In this document: positions 61,873 to 64,000 of the stretch, piece after piece | Layout: every line of letters begins with the position of its first letter | Numbering within the stretch: position 1 is the first letter of the stretch | Assembly: GCF_002355515.1 (NCBI RefSeq) | Contig: NZ_AP014809.1 | Span: 3,062,501 to 3,126,500 of the forward strand | Length of the DNA: 64,000 bases | Direction of reading: 5' to 3' | From: Methylorubrum populi | GTDB lineage: Bacteria > Pseudomonadota > Alphaproteobacteria > Rhizobiales > Beijerinckiaceae | Program-made: the position numbers and the translations under genes | The notes under the pieces: generated by a model | Told to the model about the DNA's origin: nothing | Databases searched by the model: none | The model's input: only the letters and a program-made list of their open reading frames with translations

Positions 61873-62712
61873 CTAGGCGGCGCGCATCATGTCCGTTCTC
61901 GTCCGATCTTCCACCGCGTCGGTGTGGACCTCGAACCGGATCAACCGCGCCGTGCCGAAGCTTGTCGAGATCGCACAATCCGTGGCGTCGCGACCGCGTG
62001 CCATCACGATCCGGCCGATCCGCGGCGTGTTGTGGCGGGCATCGAAGGTGTACCAGCGGCCCCCGAGATAGACCTCGAACCACGCCGAGAAGTCCATCGG
62101 ATCGGGCACGGGCGGCACGCCGATATCGCCAAGATAGCCCGTGCAGTATCGCGCCGGGATGTTCATGCAGCGGCAGAAGGCGATCGCGAGATGCGCGAAG
62201 TCGCGGCAGACGCCGACCTGCTGGTGGTATCCGTCCGAGGCGGTCCGGGTGGCGTCCGCCTGCTGGTAGTCGAAGCGGATGCGCGTGTGCACGTAATCGA
62301 CGATGGCCTGGACCCGTGCCCAGCCCTCGGGCGTCTGGCCGAAGAGCTGCCATGCGATCCCGCAGAGCTTGTCCGTGTCGCAGTAGCGGCTCGCCATCAG
62401 GTAGAGCATCACATCGTCCGGCAGCCCATCCACCGGTGCCTGGGCGGCCTCCGGAACGACCGCGTCGGGCTGACCCGAATCAGCCACGAGGAAATCCGCC
62501 GAGATCGAGAGGCGGCCGGGCGGCGCGACGATACGGGTGCAGACGTTCCCGAAAGCGTCGAGCGTTTGCCGCTGCGGGATCGGCGGGTCGAACGCAATCG
62601 TCTCCGGGCTGCGCAGATCGCCCTGGCGCGAGGGGTGGACGCTCAGCAACAGCGACATGGGCGTTGCAGCATCGGTTTCGAAGGTGATGTGGTAACCGGT
62701 CTTGATCAGCAT
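61873..62712 (-). CDS. transglutaminase-like cysteine protease family protein
   Basis: This is a 279-residue protein. The N-terminal beta domain (MLIKTGYHITFETDAATPMSLLLSVHPSR) is followed by a transglutaminase core. The catalytic triad is C in VGVCRDFAHLAI, H in RWYTFDARHN, and D just before it (TFD) or after it. It probably acts as a peptidase or amide hydrolase in the cytoplasm. It is single-gene, with TAG stop. Confidence 0.88.
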   Translation of the reverse strand: MLIKTGYHITFETDAATPMSLLLSVHPSRQGDLRSPETIAFDPPIPQRQTLDAFGNVCTRIVAPPGRLSISADFLVADSGQPDAVVPEAAQAPVDGLPDDVMLYLMASRYCDTDKLCGIAWQLFGQTPEGWARVQAIVDYVHTRIRFDYQQADATRTASDGYHQQVGVCRDFAHLAIAFCRCMNIPARYCTGYLGDIGVPPVPDPMDFSAWFEVYLGGRWYTFDARHNTPRIGRIVMARGRDATDCAISTSFGTARLIRFEVHTDAVEDRTRTDMMRAA

Positions 62713-62920
62713 GGGACAGCCTGCAATATCGCCCGCTGATCCCGAACAGCAGATTTCGGGCAGGGCAAGCCGGTAAGTTTTTAATCTACGAGCCGTTCCG
62801 TTCGTGCGCTGCACAAATATTCCGCAGTGCGCCGACTTGAGTGTCGCCGCCCCACGACGCACGGGCCGGGACGTTGACGCGCATTGCTGCTGCAGCGCAC
62901 TCGGCGGTATGGAAGCGGCC

Positions 62921-63727
62921 ATGTGGACCGCTCTCTGGAACCGTCTCGCCCATCCGGGCCACTTCCTGCGCTGGTCGGGTGCGGCTTTGCCGTGGCTCGC
63001 CGCGACCTCGGCCGCTCTGATTGCGGCCGGGCTGTATCTTATCTTTTTCGTCGTGCCGCCCGACTACCAGCAGGGCGACACGGTGCGGATCATGTACGTC
63101 CACGTGCCGGCTGCGATCCTCGGCATGGGCTTCTACGGGGCGATGACGCTTTCGGCGATCGGGACGCTCGTCTGGCGTCATCCCCTCGCCGACGTCTCGC
63201 AGCGCGCCGCCGCGCCGATCGGCGCGGCCTTCACCCTGATCTGCCTCGTCACCGGCTCGCTCTGGGGCAAGCCGATGTGGGGCACCTATTGGGTCTGGGA
63301 CGCGCGCCTGACCTCGATGCTGGTGTTGTTCCTGATCTATTGCGGCATCATCGCCCTGTGGCGGACGATCGAGGATCCGAGCCGGGCCGCCCGTGCGGTG
63401 TCGATCCTGACGCTGGTGGGAGCGGTGAACCTGCCGATCATCAAATTCTCGGTGAACTGGTGGTCGACGCTGCACCAGCCGGCCTCGATCCTGCGCATGG
63501 GCGGCTCGTCGATCGATTCGTCGATGCTCTACCCGCTGCTCGAGACGGTGCTGGCGATGACCGTGCTCGGGGTTACCCTGCACCTGCAGGCGATGCGCAC
63601 CGAGATCTACCGCCGCCGGGTGCGAACGCTGCTGATCCGGCAGGCCGAACGGCTCGATGCCGGCGTGCAGGAGGCCGTCCCGGTCACCCGCGCGGCTGCG
63701 ACCCTTCCCGTCGGACAGGCGATCTGA
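62921..63727 (+). CDS. ccmC: haem exporter/chaperone membrane protein CcmC
   Basis: This is a 268-residue protein with six membrane segments. The haem-handling Trp-rich motif is WGKPMWGTYWVWDARLTSMLVLFLIY, with flanking His in YVHVPAAI and WWSTLHQP. It transfers haem to CcmE in cytochrome c maturation system I. ATG 62921 has GGAAG at good spacing; ATG 62909 is possible. It begins the ccmCDG unit. Confidence 0.95.
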   Translation: MWTALWNRLAHPGHFLRWSGAALPWLAATSAALIAAGLYLIFFVVPPDYQQGDTVRIMYVHVPAAILGMGFYGAMTLSAIGTLVWRHPLADVSQRAAAPIGAAFTLICLVTGSLWGKPMWGTYWVWDARLTSMLVLFLIYCGIIALWRTIEDPSRAARAVSILTLVGAVNLPIIKFSVNWWSTLHQPASILRMGGSSIDSSMLYPLLETVLAMTVLGVTLHLQAMRTEIYRRRVRTLLIRQAERLDAGVQEAVPVTRAAATLPVGQAI

Positions 63728-63736
63728 GGCCGAGCC

Positions 63737-63889
63737 ATGGATTTCGGACCCTACACCGCATTCATCGCCGGCTCCTACGGCTTCGCCGCCCTGGTGCTCG
63801 GTGGCCTGATCCTCAACGGCTGGTGGGATGGGCGGACGCAACGCCGCGCGCTCGCGGAGCTTCAGGACGACCGGGGAGGGCGGCCGTGA
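63737..63889 (+). CDS. ccmD: cytochrome c maturation protein CcmD
   Basis: This is a 50-residue protein, too short for many gene callers. MDFGPYTAFIAGSYGFAALVL starts one membrane helix, followed by a charged C-terminus (RTQRRALAELQDDRGGR). CcmD helps release holo-CcmE from CcmABC. It lies nine bases after ccmC and overlaps the next gene by four. Confidence 0.9.
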   Translation: MDFGPYTAFIAGSYGFAALVLGGLILNGWWDGRTQRRALAELQDDRGGRP

Positions 63890-64000
63890 ACGCCCCGACG
63901 CCCGGAGCGACCCCGCCCGGCAGCGGCGAGCGTCCCCGCCGCTCGCTTCTCGTGCTGCTGCCGGTCCTTGTCTTCGCCGTGCTGGCGGTCGCGTTCTTCG
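63886..64000 (+). CDS. ccmG: start of CcmG/DsbE-type thiol-disulfide protein (cut by window end)
   Basis: GTG 63886 overlaps the ccmD stop as GTGA. The visible 38 residues are a Pro/Gly-rich, basic N-terminus (NAPTPGATPPGSGERPRRS) followed by a hydrophobic anchor (LLVLLPVLVFAVLAVAFF). This is as in CcmG, a membrane-anchored periplasmic thioredoxin that reduces apocytochrome c. The CXXC motif lies beyond the window. The call rests on gene order and this N-terminus. Confidence 0.75.
   Translation, partial: MNAPTPGATPPGSGERPRRSLLVLLPVLVFAVLAVAFF

Overview
The window reads as a GC-rich alphaproteobacterial chromosome, most like Methylobacterium/Methylorubrum. Signs of this are an IspH/ThrB pair, CckA beside a flagellar export operon, a CtrA-type box, a GGAAC-N16-CGTT general-stress promoter, PetP/PetR-like regulators, ccmC-ccmD-ccmG order, a recA/alaS neighbourhood and frequent GTG/TTG starts. 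The taxonomic call is inference from protein and gene-order resemblance; no search was run.

Two parts are distinguishable. Bases 1 to about 27.5 kb are accessory DNA. At the left an SMC/Rad50-like ATPase (cut by the window edge) converges on a seven-gene minus-strand cluster: unknown protein, unknown protein, intact metallophosphoesterase, small unknown protein, Lon-type AAA+ protein without a protease domain, a second metallophosphoesterase that has lost most of its metal ligands, and a DEDDy exonuclease. A small Xre-type regulator is divergent from it, with an imperfect palindrome in the shared promoter. This is the best candidate for an undescribed system. A diguanylate cyclase and an acyltransferase follow, then about 1.2 kb without recognisable genes but with inverted and iterated repeats.

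From 14.5 to 27.3 kb lies a Tn7-like transposition module. It holds a small protein resembling the TnsB C-terminal barrel, then tnsA-tnsB-tnsC-tniQ with 4-base stop/start overlaps. A three-PAS HWE-type histidine kinase with a single-domain response regulator follows, then a second, diverged TniQ. No Cas genes are present. Transposon ends were not resolved; clustered repeats at both sides are candidates.

From 27.5 kb onward the content is core-like. In order: an ECF sigma factor, mscL, small stress-type and envelope proteins, a class I aminotransferase, an EnvZ/OmpR-type pair with a MarR (PetP-like) gene, ilvE, a Flp pilin, a MATE exporter and Kef antiporter, ispH, thrB, a peroxiredoxin, yqgE, a zinc metallopeptidase, alaS, a WYL regulator divergent from a GST, recA with a candidate SOS box, cckA, the leftward flgB-flgC-fliE-fliQ-fliR-flhB operon, and a divergent fliO-like gene. 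The window closes with an FAD oxidoreductase, a transglutaminase-like protein and the cytochrome c maturation genes ccmC, ccmD and the start of ccmG. Regulatory sites recognised by eye include a CtrA box before flgB, a MarR-type operator between petP-like and ilvE, a sigma-EcfG promoter before a DUF3072 gene, and several intrinsic terminators.
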